Translations under genes and position numbers: made by a program
The notes under the pieces: model-generated
Seen by the model: only the letters and a program-made list of their open reading frames with translations
The model's database searches: none
Told to the model about the DNA's origin: nothing
Part shown: positions 4,875-5,384 of the stretch, in pieces
How positions within the stretch are numbered: position 1 is the stretch's first letter
How the letters are laid out: every line of letters begins with the position of its first letter
Source of the DNA: an uncultured Coriobacteriaceae bacterium
Lineage (GTDB): Bacteria > Actinomycetota > Coriobacteriia > Coriobacteriales > Atopobiaceae
NCBI GenBank assembly: GCA_902766805.1
Contig: CACXFF010000126.1
Location: forward strand, 1 to 5,384
Direction of reading: 5' to 3'
DNA: 5,384 bases

Positions 4875-5384
4875 ATGAGTGAGCCCACGCCGGTCGTGCG
4901 TCTGGCAAACGCCCACAAGAGCTTCGGCGACAACCAGGTGCTCAAGGGCGTCTCGGTGGAGGTCAAGCGCGGTGAGGTCGTGGCCATCATCGGCCCGTCC
5001 GGCGGCGGCAAGTCCACGCTGCTGCGCTGCGCCACCCTCTTGGAGACGCTCGACGACGGTGAGCTGAGCTTCGGCGACCTTGCGGTGACGCGCAGCGAGG
5101 GTGGGCGCGCGGTCTATGCCGGCAAGGACGTGCTGCTGCAGGCCAAGAACCGCTTTGGCCTCGTGTTCCAGAACTACAACCTGTTCCCGCACTGGACCGT
5201 CCTGCGCAATGTCTGTGACGCGCCGGTCACGGTCCAGAAGCGCGACCGCGAGCAGGTGGAGCAGGAGGGCCGCGAGCTGTTGGCCAAAATGGGCCTCACC
5301 GGGCACGAGGACAAGGTCCCCTGCGAGCTGTCGGGCGGTCAGCAGCAGCGCGTGAGCATCGCCCGCGCCCTGTGTTGCAACCCC
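4875..5384 (+). CDS. Polar amino acid ABC transporter, ATP-binding protein, N-terminal part (runs off the right edge)
   Basis: This cytoplasmic ATPase (GlnQ/HisP-type) drives the importer formed with the permease and binding lipoprotein encoded just upstream. The 170 visible codons contain the Walker A loop GPSGGGKST (residues 40-48, K46 contacting phosphate). The Q-loop is VFQNYNLFPHWTVLRNV (97-113, Q99), and the ABC signature is LSGGQQQRVSIARAL (152-166). PHxTVLxNV after the Q-loop is typical of the polar amino acid subfamily. The stretch between residues 66 and 95 is a little longer and more divergent than in GlnQ. Walker B, the D-loop and the H-loop lie beyond the window, roughly 75-90 residues by family length. 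ATG 4875 is set by AAGGAGG (4861-4867), seven bases upstream, the best ribosome site in the importer cluster. The same strand and order make co-transcription likely. Confidence 0.95.
   Translation, partial: MSEPTPVVRLANAHKSFGDNQVLKGVSVEVKRGEVVAIIGPSGGGKSTLLRCATLLETLDDGELSFGDLAVTRSEGGRAVYAGKDVLLQAKNRFGLVFQNYNLFPHWTVLRNVCDAPVTVQKRDREQVEQEGRELLAKMGLTGHEDKVPCELSGGQQQRVSIARALCCNP

Noticed and set aside
4858..4878. Six-codon frame MKEERK whose stop overlaps the ATPase start (ATGA)
   Set aside because: No ribosome site precedes it and it simply reads through the ATPase Shine-Dalgarno. The overlap is probably coincidental.
4059..5306. 415-codon minus-strand open frame opposite permease and ATPase genes
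   Set aside because: It is His/Arg/Asp-rich with no recognisable motif, while the opposite strand carries diagnostic ABC motifs in the correct frames.
1..5384. A new defence, mobile or biosynthetic system in the window
   Set aside because: All but one gene belong to ordinary housekeeping or transport families. The lone unknown gene is monocistronic and gives no sign of a multi-gene system.

Overview
The window is about 5.4 kb of GC-rich bacterial DNA. It has Shine-Dalgarno sites (AAGGAGG-type), C/G-ending codons and sigma70-like promoter hexamers. The gene set and protein flavours (a Tat-type lipoprotein amino-acid binding protein, a Bacteroides/eukaryote-like HisRS and a Gram-positive-type branched-chain aminotransferase) suggest a high-GC Gram-positive. 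My best guess is an anaerobic Coriobacteriia member (Olsenella/Atopobium/Collinsella-like). That placement is inference from sequence style, not a database match.

Layout from left to right. Bases 1-642 (minus strand) are the first 214 codons of a branched-chain amino acid aminotransferase (ilvE), which runs off the left edge. A 396-bp divergent gap (643-1038) carries a REP-like hairpin and a good plus-strand promoter. A 101-codon gene of unknown function (1039-1344) follows and ends at a textbook intrinsic terminator (1382-1409). After a 225-bp gap with a promoter comes hisS (1635-2909), a complete histidyl-tRNA synthetase of the 'LRYDLTVP' type with a short C-terminus. A 299-bp gap (2910-3208) contains small repeats and, just ahead of the next gene, an operator-like cluster of ACGCTT half-sites. 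From 3209 to the right edge lies a polar amino acid ABC importer in the order binding lipoprotein (3209-4066), HisM/HisQ-type permease (4158-4811) and GlnQ-type ATPase (4875 to the edge, incomplete).

The importer genes are all on the plus strand but are separated by 91 and 63 bp. The first gap holds a very stable hairpin without a U-tract, as expected for an element that lets the binding protein be made in excess over the membrane components. The importer takes up an amino acid, ilvE interconverts branched-chain amino acids and their 2-oxo acids, and HisRS charges tRNA-His. They share an amino-acid theme, but nothing here shows that they are co-regulated.

I found no mobile element, CRISPR array, tRNA, rRNA or phage gene, and no convincing new multi-gene system. 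The most useful leads are the regulatory structures around the importer, the HisRS C-terminus, the REP-like hairpin and the small orphan gene.
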